In this document: positions 1 through 6,539 of the stretch, one piece after another
Position numbering within the stretch: position 1 is the first letter of the stretch
Layout: every line of letters starts with the position of its first letter
Origin: JBBTQX01 sp038064955
Lineage (GTDB): Bacteria > Patescibacteriota > Minisyncoccia > UBA6257 > GWB1-50-10
DNA: 8,592 nt
Direction of reading: 5' to 3'
Assembly: GCA_038064955.1 (NCBI GenBank)
Contig: JBBTRY010000040.1
Span: 1 to 8,592, forward strand
The notes under the pieces: generated by a model
What the model was told of the DNA's origin: nothing
What the model saw: the letters and a program-made list of their open reading frames with translations, nothing else
The model's database searches: none
Program-made: the position numbers and the translations under genes

Positions 1-1081
1 AAGAGCGGGCGGTCAGGGCCTGTCTCGCGAAAACGCCGAGGGCGGGGTCATTTTGGTATTTGTAGATAAGCGAACTCAAAGCCGGCGGCCGGCCTGTTTT
101 TTCCAGGTAATCTTTCGCTATTATTTCGTCCGTTGTCATCGCGATTATGAAATTCCAGGCGAGCATTTGGTTTGCACTTTGGCGGGAAACGGCGTAGCCC
201 CAATAGCTCGGATACGAGATCGAAAGGGCGGTATTCTTCGGTTGGGGAACGGGTGCCACGTCGAAATTCAAAAATCCATTCTTCGAAGCGATTCGCGGGA
301 GGTCGCGCGCGTAAGCAAAAGTCATCGCTGTCTTACCCTGGCTGAAATCGTCGATTGCTCCTGCTTTATAAAGCGGAGAATAAAAGTTCAAAGCTTGGAC
401 GCCGTTCGGAGAGGCGAAAGACACTAGTCCTTTGCCGCTATTGTCCGAAAGTTTCGTTCCGTTCTGCATCATAAGGAGATAGAGAAGGTCGTTGGTTTCA
501 GTTTTGGCTTCCAATTTGGAGGCCGCGGCCGTGAAATCCTCCCAGCTTTGCCAACTCGTCGGAAGCGGTACCGCCGCCTGATCGAAGATATCGCGATTAT
601 AAACAAGCGCGAGCGTGTCTATTGAAAGCGGGAAGGCGTAGACGTTTTGGTTTAGGGTAAAATCTTGGCCGGCGGTTTGCGGGAAGTATTGTTTGAATTG
701 AACAGCGGTAATCCGCGTTTGAGGAAAAGGAGCGATTTTATTCGCTTGCTTCGGAAGATCCGTGTTCCGAATCATGAAAATATCAGGGCCCTGGCCGGCT
801 GCGAGCGCTTCGAGAAGTGCGGTGTCGTATTCGGCGCCGTCCGTGAAAGCGCGGTAATTCACCGTGACGTTGGGATAGGTCGTTTTGAAAGAACCAAAAA
901 TACCCGCATAAGCGTCTTTCGTGTCACCAACCCCCCAGAAGTTTAAGATCGCATTTATTTTCATCGGGTCGGTTGTTCTATTTTGGAGGCCGGGGATGAC
1001 GCCCGAAAAAATTAACGCAAATATCAAAATTACCGCTCCGGTTATAGTTGCGATTATTAATTGGTTTTTTGAGAGGTTCAT
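1..1081 (-). CDS. Extracellular solute-binding protein (ABC sugar-type), 3' end cut by window edge
   Basis: The reverse strand is open for 360 codons from the ATG at 1081 to the left edge, so the C-terminus is missing. Residues about 8-28 form one hydrophobic segment near a basic N-terminus, with no lipobox Cys after it. I infer an uncleaved membrane anchor with the binding domain outside. The rest follows the family 1 sugar-type solute-binding fold: ILNFWG near 45; GQGPDIF at 96-102; YAFPLSIDTLALVYNRDIF at 148-166, followed by a TSWQSWEDF segment; FSQGKTAM at 246-253; FDVAPVPQP at 273-281; and YWGYAVS at 293-299. Such proteins deliver a ligand to an ABC importer, but no permease or ATPase is visible here and the ligand is unknown. 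The ATG lies 4 bases after the gyrA stop with no good Shine-Dalgarno, so translation is probably coupled to gyrA. The next in-frame ATG, codon 40, would remove the anchor. Family call firm; substrate unknown. Confidence 0.88.
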   Translation of the reverse strand, partial: MNLSKNQLIIATITGAVILIFALIFSGVIPGLQNRTTDPMKINAILNFWGVGDTKDAYAGIFGSFKTTYPNVTVNYRAFTDGAEYDTALLEALAAGQGPDIFMIRNTDLPKQANKIAPFPQTRITAVQFKQYFPQTAGQDFTLNQNVYAFPLSIDTLALVYNRDIFDQAAVPLPTSWQSWEDFTAAASKLEAKTETNDLLYLLMMQNGTKLSDNSGKGLVSFASPNGVQALNFYSPLYKAGAIDDFSQGKTAMTFAYARDLPRIASKNGFLNFDVAPVPQPKNTALSISYPSYWGYAVSRQSANQMLAWNFIIAMTTDEIIAKDYLEKTGRPPALSSLIYKYQNDPALGVFARQALTARS

Positions 1082-1085
1082 GGTT

Positions 1086-4000
1086 CTATAAACATACGAT
1101 TCCCACTAAATTATCCCCTTTTTCCAGATTCATTATTTTCACTCCTTGGGTGGCGCGGCTCAAAACCCTGATATCTTTGAGCGGCGTCCTGATGGCTTGG
1201 CCCTTGGTTGAAAAAGCCAACACCTCCTCTACTTTATCGTCCACGATATGCGCTCCGATGACGGGTCCCGTCTTATCCGTAATCTTGGCCGTCTTTATTC
1301 CCGAGCCGCCCCGGCGCTGAATCTTGTATTCTTTGAGCGCCGTCTGCTTGGCGAAACCGTTCGCCATCACCGCCACCATTCTTGATTTGTCCGAATTCTC
1401 TTTCTTTATTATATCAAGCCCGCTCACGCTGTCGCCTTTCTTGAGGTGAATGGCACGCACGCCCGCGGCCGCGCGACCCATACCCCGAATGTCTTTTTCC
1501 TTGAAACGGATGGCTTGCCCGAGGGCGCTTACGAGGATTATCTGGTCGTCGCCTTCGGAGAGCTTCACCCAGCCCAGAATGTCGCCCGCGCTCAATTTGA
1601 TGGCGATGATGCCGCTCCGGCGGACATTCTCGAAGTCCGCCAAAGGAGTTTTCTTCACCACGCCGCTTTTCGTGACCATTACCATAAAGTGCTTGCCGTC
1701 GGCGTGCGCCTGTGGATAAGTAACGATTGCGCTTACTTTTTCGTTCGGCGGTATCTCGAGGAAATTATGGATTGATTTGCCTTTCGCGGTGCGAGCGGCC
1801 ACCGGTATCTCATAGACTTTCGTCTGAAAGGCTTTTCCGCCGGTGGTGAAGAAGATGATGTTGTCGTGCGTGTCGGCCGAAAGGAGCTGGTTGATCAAGT
1901 CTTCGTCTTTGAGGTCGGAGCCGATGAGGCCCTTGCCGCCGCGCTTCTGAACGCGGAAGGTCGTCGGCGGCATTCTTTTCACATAGCCGTCCTGGGTGAA
2001 AGTGATAATTGCCTCTTCCTGCGGGATAAGATCCTCCTCTTTGAATTCTTTGAGTCCGCCTGCGACGATTTTCGTCCGGCGCGGGTCGGCGAAAATCTTT
2101 TTGAGGCCCAGAAGATCATCCTTGATGATGCCCAATATCCTCTTCGGCTGTTTCAATATCAACTCGAGCTCGGCGATGAGTTTTCTTTTTTCTTTGAGTT
2201 CATTCTCCAATCTTTCCCGTTCGAGGGCGGCGAGACTTTGGAGTTTCATTTCCAAAATGGCGTCGGCTTGGAGAGGCGAGAGTTTGAAATTCTTGACCAG
2301 ATTCTGTTTCGCCGTTTCGCGGTCCCTCGATTTCTTGATGGTCGAGATTATTTTGTCTATGTTATCGAGTGCCTTAACGAGGCCTTCGAGAATGTGGGCG
2401 CGGTCCTGAGCTTTTTTGAGATCGAATTCCGTCCGTCTACGGATTACGATTTTCCGGTGTTCCAGATATTCCGAGAGCACGTCTTTGAGCGATAGTATCT
2501 CCGGCTGAAGGCCGTTTACGAGCGCGAGAACGTTGTAATAAAAATTCTTCTGGAGCTCGGTGTATTCGTAGAGCTGGTTCAATATCTTCTGGGGCGAGGA
2601 ATCGTTCTTCAGCTCCACGACGATGCGGAGGCCTTCACGGTCGGACTCGTCGCGGATGTCGCGGATACCCTCGATCTTCTTGTCCGTCACGAGCTCGGCC
2701 ATCTTGGTGATGAGGTCGGACTTGTTCACCTGATACGGAATTTCGGAAATTATTATCTGGAAACTGCCGGACGATGCTTGCCCTGTGTGTTTCGAATGGG
2801 TTCTTTCTTCTATTTCGGCTTTAGCTCGGATAGTGACCGAACCCTTGCCGGTCGTATAGGCCTCCTCGAGGGCTTTTTTGTCGTAGATGATACCACCGGT
2901 CGGAAAGTCCGGTCCGGGCATGAATTGCATCAACTCTTTTATGTCGGCATCGGGGTGCTCTATTAAATGAGCGGTCGCGTCCGCGATTTCGCCGAGATTG
3001 TGGGGTGGAATCGAGGTGGCCATGCCGACCGCGATGCCGACCGTGCCGTTCAAAAGCAGGTTCGGGAGCCGGGCCGGGAGGAATTTCGGCTCTTCACGAG
3101 TGGCGTCATAGTTCAGCTGCCAATCAACAGTTCCTTTTTCAATATCTATGAGAAGCTCTTCGGCAATGCGCGACAACCTCGTTTCCGTATATCTCATGGC
3201 CGCCGGACTGTCGCCGTCGATCGAATTGTGAACAAAAATACCAGAAGCCAAGGCAAAGTTATGATGGTTATCTATCGTTAAATCGTAAACATCTTCCCGT
3301 TCCGAAATAAATTCCACACGGACTATTTTATGGTTCTTATTTATCTCTTGGAGTGCCAGATTTGGATTGCCGTTAAAATATTTATTTATGCCAGTAGCCC
3401 AACATGTAGCGCGACCGTATTTGTATATGGTATCTCGCGTCCGCTCGTAGAATTTTTCGTCCAGGGTTTTGTATTTATCCAGCGCGGCCCGGCAAATATT
3501 CATAAACTTAACCTTGCCGGGATTATTGTTGAGTTTATTGAAATCAATATGATGTCTGACTCTGCCGACGCTTTTCGAATACTTGCCCAAAGTTAGATTA
3601 TAATTGTCGGCCAGGTGGTGTGCCGGGACCCAATCGTCTTTTTTTGGCTGATAAATCAGCTTATAACCTTCCCGATTGAGCCGGTCTTGAGTGGTAGATA
3701 ACTTTTCATAAAAAGGCATTAAACTCTCGCCATTTTTCAGTTCCTGCGCTTCCCAATACGAACCGTCCTTGAGCATAAAGCGGTGGTTCGGAGTGCAGCG
3801 GATTTCCTCACCGTTATCCAGAAAAATTTTTACCAACTCCGCGTCTTTTTTAGTTAAGCGGGGATTTTTTATCTCTGCGACGCAAATCAATCCAGCGGAA
3901 TTCACCGCGTAGGTATAGTTTATTTTTCCTTGCCGGTATTCTTCCACAAGTTCACCGAAATTCAAATTGCGACCGTCCGTAAGTTTAACCTCGGTGTCTT

Positions 4001-4367
4001 TTGTGAAGCATCCCCAATTTCCCTGACCGTCAACCAGCGGATAGCGCAGGGAAAAATCCTGAGCCATTCGGGCCATCGCATCGTAAAGAGCAATGTCGCC
4101 GTGCGGATGGTAGCGTCCCAGCACCGCGCCCACGACGTTGGCCGATTTCCGGAATTTGGCGCTGTGTGTCAGGCTGTCGTCCCACATCGCCCAGAGAATT
4201 CTCCGCTGAACCGGCTTCAGGCCGTCGCGCACATCGGGCAGGGCTCGTGAGACGATGACGGACATTGCGTAATCCAAATAGGAATCGCGGAGCTCGGAGG
4301 TAATCTCCTGCGCCTGGATTTTGTCCGCTCTTTCTTCCGGCATTTTTATTTCTTTTTCTTTATTCAT
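1086..4367 (-). CDS. gyrA: DNA gyrase subunit A precursor containing an in-frame intein
   Basis: This is the breakage-reunion subunit of DNA gyrase (A2B2), which introduces negative supercoils in the cytoplasm. The frame encodes 1093 residues; removing the 262-residue intein (residues 120-381) leaves 831, a normal GyrA length. Residues 20-119 match the winged-helix start of GyrA (RALPDVRDGLKPVQRRIL at 41-58; YHPHGD at 86-91). The catalytic tyrosine is Tyr393 of the precursor, in AAMRYTE, or Tyr131 after splicing. Tower and coiled-coil segments follow. The C-terminal beta-pinwheel starts near residue 775 and carries a GyrA box QKRGGKG at 807-813 and a second, similar QRRGGSG at 1017-1023, which favours GyrA over ParC. 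The ATG at 4367 is preferred over the ATG at codon 9 because AAAGGAA lies 6 bases upstream. The position matching E. coli Ser83 is Ile92. The stop is TAG. The gene is third in its operon and is followed after 4 bases by the solute-binding protein gene. gyrB is not in the window. Confidence 0.96.
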   Translation of the reverse strand: MNKEKEIKMPEERADKIQAQEITSELRDSYLDYAMSVIVSRALPDVRDGLKPVQRRILWAMWDDSLTHSAKFRKSANVVGAVLGRYHPHGDIALYDAMARMAQDFSLRYPLVDGQGNWGCFTKDTEVKLTDGRNLNFGELVEEYRQGKINYTYAVNSAGLICVAEIKNPRLTKKDAELVKIFLDNGEEIRCTPNHRFMLKDGSYWEAQELKNGESLMPFYEKLSTTQDRLNREGYKLIYQPKKDDWVPAHHLADNYNLTLGKYSKSVGRVRHHIDFNKLNNNPGKVKFMNICRAALDKYKTLDEKFYERTRDTIYKYGRATCWATGINKYFNGNPNLALQEINKNHKIVRVEFISEREDVYDLTIDNHHNFALASGIFVHNSIDGDSPAAMRYTETRLSRIAEELLIDIEKGTVDWQLNYDATREEPKFLPARLPNLLLNGTVGIAVGMATSIPPHNLGEIADATAHLIEHPDADIKELMQFMPGPDFPTGGIIYDKKALEEAYTTGKGSVTIRAKAEIEERTHSKHTGQASSGSFQIIISEIPYQVNKSDLITKMAELVTDKKIEGIRDIRDESDREGLRIVVELKNDSSPQKILNQLYEYTELQKNFYYNVLALVNGLQPEILSLKDVLSEYLEHRKIVIRRRTEFDLKKAQDRAHILEGLVKALDNIDKIISTIKKSRDRETAKQNLVKNFKLSPLQADAILEMKLQSLAALERERLENELKEKRKLIAELELILKQPKRILGIIKDDLLGLKKIFADPRRTKIVAGGLKEFKEEDLIPQEEAIITFTQDGYVKRMPPTTFRVQKRGGKGLIGSDLKDEDLINQLLSADTHDNIIFFTTGGKAFQTKVYEIPVAARTAKGKSIHNFLEIPPNEKVSAIVTYPQAHADGKHFMVMVTKSGVVKKTPLADFENVRRSGIIAIKLSAGDILGWVKLSEGDDQIILVSALGQAIRFKEKDIRGMGRAAAGVRAIHLKKGDSVSGLDIIKKENSDKSRMVAVMANGFAKQTALKEYKIQRRGGSGIKTAKITDKTGPVIGAHIVDDKVEEVLAFSTKGQAIRTPLKDIRVLSRATQGVKIMNLEKGDNLVGIVCL
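3225..4010 (-). mobile_element. GyrA intein (262 aa) with HNH homing endonuclease domain
   Basis: A protein-splicing element interrupts GyrA between Gly119 (GQGNWG) and the Ser of SIDGDS. Numbered from its own Cys1, block A is residues 1-13 (CFTKDTEVKLTDG); block B is about 66-79, with Thr73 and His76 of TPNHRF; block F is about 237-252 (VYDLTIDNHHNF); and block G ends in VHN with His261 and Asn262. The downstream nucleophile is Ser. All residues for the standard class 1 pathway are present: Cys1 N-S shift, transfer to Ser+1, and Asn cyclisation. Residues about 100-229, between blocks B and F, are no LAGLIDADG domain but carry an HNH-like core. The segment from 3300 to 3600 is 40% G+C by hand count, against 62% in four flanking extein lines, a sign of recent acquisition or different selection. 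Excision would restore GQGNWG-SIDGDS. Splicing is inferred with high confidence because gyrA is essential. Confidence 0.95.
3501..3674 (-). other. HNH homing-endonuclease core inside the GyrA intein
   Basis: Intein residues 113-170 read as a compact HNH module. A REGYKLIYQP beta-hairpin and WVPAHHLADNYN precede the main motif RVRHHIDFNKLNNNPGKV, where His153-His154 (codons 3549-3554), Asn158 and Asn161-162 fit the HHxD...NN...P pattern of intein and phage HNH nucleases. The residues after it (about 170-225, basic and rich in aromatic residues) could be a DNA-binding extension, but I recognise no named domain there. Family knowledge says such domains nick or cut intein-free alleles at the insertion site to drive homing. 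The catalytic His pair and Asn are intact, so activity is plausible but not shown. Confidence 0.8.
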
Positions 4368-4373
4368 AAATTA

Positions 4374-4380
4374 TTCCTTT
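4374..4380 (-). promoter_or_regulatory. Shine-Dalgarno of gyrA
   Basis: AAAGGAA on the minus strand lies 6 bases before the ATG at 4367, within the 25-base gap between the small membrane-protein gene and gyrA. It decides the start: the alternative ATG at 4343 has only A-rich sequence upstream. It is the clearest Shine-Dalgarno in the window and belongs to an operon-internal gene, unlike the first genes of the transcripts. Confidence 0.75.
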
Positions 4381-4392
4381 AATTAATATATC

Positions 4393-4758
4393 CTAATTCG
4401 AAGGTTTTTCCAGGTTCACGTCATTCGTGCGTTTTGCCTGTTCCATCAGATTCAGCCATTGATTTTCCAAATTTCCGCCGATACTATTTGCATTGCTCTC
4501 GATGCTTTTCCAAACGGATTCCCAGCCCGTTCCGAGAATTTTAAAGAAAGATGGCGATGTTCCAATTTCTTCGGGGGTCGCGCTCGTTTCACCCGCGGAG
4601 CTCTTAGGGAGAGTGACATTCAGATAGGCCATCCAAAGGGCGACGACGGCGACTATTCCGATAGCGGAGAAAAAAATCATCCAGCGCTTTTTCTCGCGGT
4701 CGTCCGAGCGCCGAACCCGCCGCAGGAATTCGCGGATTTTTATCAGGAAGCCAGCCAT
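4393..4758 (-). CDS. Small single-pass membrane protein of unknown function
   Basis: The product is 121 residues and I do not recognise the family. Residues 1-26 are strongly basic (REFLRRVRRSDDREKKR). Residues about 27-47 form one hydrophobic helix (WMIFFSAIGIVAVVALWMAYL). The remaining 74 residues are polar and probably extracytoplasmic by the positive-inside rule. They include a Ser/Thr/Glu-rich linker (53-70) and a possibly amphipathic helical stretch with several Trp (79, 83, 101). There is no cysteine or catalytic motif. The ATG at 4758 overlaps the end of the MBL-fold gene by 16 bases, so the two are probably translationally coupled, and the TAG at 4393 is 25 bases before gyrA. The tight packing and operon position support a real gene. 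A job linked to its neighbours cannot be deduced. Confidence 0.75.
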   Translation of the reverse strand: MAGFLIKIREFLRRVRRSDDREKKRWMIFFSAIGIVAVVALWMAYLNVTLPKSSAGETSATPEEIGTSPSFFKILGTGWESVWKSIESNANSIGGNLENQWLNLMEQAKRTNDVNLEKPSN

Positions 4759-5315
4759 TTTACGACCATCGCTTTCGGCGCGAGGTCTTTCTTTTTAAAG
4801 ACGAATTTTTCTTCCGCCGTTATTTTTTCCTGTCCCATTTCCTTAAAGAATGATTTCGGATTATTGGCGAAAGACGGAATGACGATTGAGGGCTCAAGTT
4901 GGCGGATGAGTTTGGCCGCCGCCGCGGAAGAGATAAAAGGCTTTTCCCCGGCTGGAATAATCAATATGTCGCAGTCCATCAAAAACTCCTGCACCTTAGG
5001 GTCGGGCTCTTTCGCGAGATGGCCAAAAACGCCGATACGAATTTCGTCAAAATCGATTCGATAAGCCGTCTTTTCCTTTTTTTCCTCTTCGCCCAAAGTC
5101 CGGCCCTCCACCCTTATTCCCTGTATTTCATATTCTCCCTGGTGATCTATCCATGTCGGGGAGGTTTCAATGGGCGCTTCCGCCAAGCTAGGCCTTATCG
5201 TGTTTAACGCCAATGTCGCGCCCTTGAATGAGCGTTGGTTTTCCGGGTCAATGAGTATGGTGAGATCCCCGGCCTGGATTTTGAAGTAATCTCCGCCGTA
5301 ATAATTGATAATCAT
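4743..5315 (-). CDS. MBL-fold (metallo-beta-lactamase-like) protein lacking the canonical metal motif
   Basis: The 190-residue product resembles the short UlaG-like / Lactamase_B_3 group of MBL-fold proteins. The N-terminal beta strands (IINYYGGDYFKIQAGDLTILIDP, with Asp23), the GEYEIQGIRVEG strand pair (60-71), GVFGHL (95-100) and the DILIIPAG...ISSAAAAKLIRQLEPSIVIPSF segment (116-149) all match that fold. The HxHxDH metal motif expected after the first Asp is absent: residues 30-50 hold no histidine and the only His residues are 58 and 99. Metal-dependent hydrolysis is therefore doubtful, and a structural or binding role is possible. It is the first gene of the minus-strand operon. No Shine-Dalgarno precedes the ATG, and the predicted start of transcription is only about 4-6 bases upstream. 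It ends in TGA inside the next gene. Fold assignment fairly sure; function unknown. Confidence 0.82.
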   Translation of the reverse strand: MIINYYGGDYFKIQAGDLTILIDPENQRSFKGATLALNTIRPSLAEAPIETSPTWIDHQGEYEIQGIRVEGRTLGEEEKKEKTAYRIDFDEIRIGVFGHLAKEPDPKVQEFLMDCDILIIPAGEKPFISSAAAAKLIRQLEPSIVIPSFANNPKSFFKEMGQEKITAEEKFVFKKKDLAPKAMVVKWLAS

Positions 5316-5326
5316 AACTTATATTC

Positions 5327-5355
5327 ATTTTAACCGATTTCGGCTTGATTTTCAA
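5327..5355 (-). promoter_or_regulatory. Sigma70-type promoter of the MBL-membrane protein-gyrA-SBP operon
   Basis: On the minus strand TTGAAA (5350-5355) is separated by exactly 17 bases from TAAAAT (5327-5332): 5/6 matches to TTGACA and 5/6 to TATAAT with ideal spacing. The predicted start is near 5319-5321, leaving only about 4-6 bases before the ATG at 5315. Its -35 box shares base 5350 with the -35 of the divergent rpsA promoter. Confidence 0.65.
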
Positions 5356-5372
5356 CGCGCTTTTGTGATAGT
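5345..5372 (+). promoter_or_regulatory. Predicted promoter of rpsA (extended -10)
   Basis: TTGATT (5345-5350) lies 16 bases before GATAGT (5367-5372), which is preceded by TGT, giving an extended TGn -10. The match is weaker than on the other strand (4/6 and 4/6). The -10 ends 11 bases before the ATG, so the leader would be only about 4 bases. The short gap to the divergent gene limits where a promoter can be. Confidence 0.45.
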
Positions 5373-5383
5373 CTTCGTCAAGT

Positions 5384-6475
5384 ATGGATAATGTGAAACC
5401 GAGTGCGAATACTCTTATTGGTCAGTTTTTAAAAACGGACCCGAATTTTTTGCTGACCCTGAAGACGGGCGATCTCGTCGAGGGAAAAGTACTGGAAAAA
5501 AGTTCCAAGATGCTCACGGTAGACTTGGGCCGTTTCGGTACGGGCGCCGTTTATCGCGGTGAACTTCAGAATGCGAAGGAAATCGTGAAGAGTCTGAACG
5601 TGGGCGAGCCCGTGCACGCCAAGGTAGTCAATATAGATAATGAAGAAGGATTAATAGAACTTTCGCTTTCGCAGGCCGACAAGCAGAAGGCCTGGACTGA
5701 TGTTCAGGAATTAATGGGTAAGGAAGAGGTCATTAAGGTTAAAATAACCGGCTTCAATAAGGGCGGTTTGATGGCCGAGCTTAGGGGATTGGGAGCCTTC
5801 CTGCCGGTTTCCCAGCTTGCGAACGAACATTATCCGAAAGTTGGTGCGGAGGAGAGGGGTAAAATTCTCGAGGCACTCCAGGCTTTCGTGGGCCAGGAAT
5901 TCGAAGTGAAAATAATCGACGCGAACTCACGCACCAATAAATTAATCGTTTCCGAACGGGCGGCGCAGGAATTGAGCGCCAAAGAGCTTGCTAAGAATTA
6001 TTCAGTCGGCCAGGATGTCGAGGGAGTGGTTTCGGGCGTGGCGGATTTCGGCGTCTTCATCCGCTTTACCGACAATCCGGCTCTTGAAGGATTCATCCAT
6101 GTTTCCGAAATAGATTATCGCGTAATCGATAATCCCAAGGAATTCGTGAAAATAGATGAGGTAATCAAAGCCAAGATAATGGACATCAAGGATGGCCGTA
6201 TATCACTTTCGCTCAAAGCATTAAAGGAAGACCCATGGGTCAAAGTCGAAGAGCTTTTCAAGGAAGGCGATGAAACGAAAGGCACGGTCTACGTTTTCAA
6301 TCCTTTCGGCGCAGTCGTGAGTTTGGAGCATGGTTTGCAGGGCCAGGTGCATGTGACGGATTTCGGTGGCCTGCTGGAAATGAGAAAAGAGCTGACAGTC
6401 GGTCAAACCTACAATTTCACCGTTCACGAGGTAAAATTACAGGAAAAGAGAATTGTTTTGAAATTAACCAGGTAG
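5384..6475 (+). CDS. rpsA: Ribosomal protein S1 (four S1 RNA-binding domains)
   Basis: The 363-residue product holds four S1-type OB-fold repeats at about 27-97, 113-192, 208-278 and 294-362. Repeat 3 is the most canonical (GQDVEGVVSGVADFGVFIRF, then EGFIHVSEI). Repeats 1 and 2 are more divergent, as in bacterial S1, where the first two repeats anchor to the ribosome. S1 binds mRNA on the 30S subunit and helps load transcripts with weak or structured start sites. E. coli S1 has six repeats; shorter forms with four are common in other bacteria. The ATG at 5384 has no Shine-Dalgarno and starts about 4 bases after the predicted transcription start. The gene ends in tandem TAG TAG and is followed by a terminator, so it is probably monocistronic. 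Of its 20 Ile codons 8 are ATA. Another S1-domain RNA-binding protein is a less likely alternative. Confidence 0.9.
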   Translation: MDNVKPSANTLIGQFLKTDPNFLLTLKTGDLVEGKVLEKSSKMLTVDLGRFGTGAVYRGELQNAKEIVKSLNVGEPVHAKVVNIDNEEGLIELSLSQADKQKAWTDVQELMGKEEVIKVKITGFNKGGLMAELRGLGAFLPVSQLANEHYPKVGAEERGKILEALQAFVGQEFEVKIIDANSRTNKLIVSERAAQELSAKELAKNYSVGQDVEGVVSGVADFGVFIRFTDNPALEGFIHVSEIDYRVIDNPKEFVKIDEVIKAKIMDIKDGRISLSLKALKEDPWVKVEELFKEGDETKGTVYVFNPFGAVVSLEHGLQGQVHVTDFGGLLEMRKELTVGQTYNFTVHEVKLQEKRIVLKLTR

Positions 6476-6487
6476 TAGAAATTCGAT

Positions 6488-6519
6488 CCCGTCCCCATTT
6501 GAGGGCGGGTTGTTTTTTT
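6488..6519 (+). terminator. Rho-independent terminator of rpsA
   Basis: CCCGTCC (6488-6494) pairs with GGGCGGG (6503-6509), giving 7 bp with one G-U pair around an 8-base loop. A T-rich tract follows directly (6510-6519, nine of ten T). It starts 12 bases after the rpsA stop and overlaps the -35 box of the ftsH promoter. Confidence 0.85.
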
Positions 6520-6527
6520 GTTATGAT
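6499..6527 (+). promoter_or_regulatory. Predicted ftsH promoter overlapping the rpsA terminator
   Basis: TTGAGG (6499-6504; 4/6) is separated by 17 bases from TATGAT (6522-6527; 5/6). The -35 box lies in the loop and 3' stem of the terminator hairpin, and the T-tract forms the spacer. The -10 box ends 12 bases before the ATG at 6540, leaving a leader of about 5-7 bases. Confidence 0.6.
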
Positions 6528-6539
6528 GAAGATTCAAAT

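Noticed and set aside
1866..2495. Plus-strand open frame of 209 codons opposite gyrA
   Set aside because: It is antisense to the conserved GyrA core, Phe/Glu-rich with no recognisable domain, and is a shadow of the gyrA codon pattern.
3225..4010. Insertion read as a group I/II intron or insertion sequence instead of an intein
   Set aside because: The insert stays in frame and translates into ordered splicing blocks with Cys1 and His-Asn at the ends; no terminal inverted repeats or transposase are seen.
4341..4343. ATG at gyrA codon 9 as the true start
   Set aside because: Only A-rich sequence precedes it, while the ATG at 4367 has AAAGGAA at good spacing.
1086..4367. Topoisomerase IV subunit ParC instead of GyrA
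   Set aside because: A GyrA box (QKRGGKG) and a second QRRGGSG in a full C-terminal pinwheel, plus 831 extein residues, favour GyrA.
4459..5064. Plus-strand open frame of 201 codons
   Set aside because: It runs antisense across both the small membrane-protein gene and the MBL-fold gene, with no domain and no promoter or ribosome site.
6510..6539. Upstream ATG at 6510 as the ftsH start
   Set aside because: It lies in the terminator stem end and upstream of the predicted -10 box; the ten extra residues do not fit FtsH, whereas MKKFTKNF at 6540 does.
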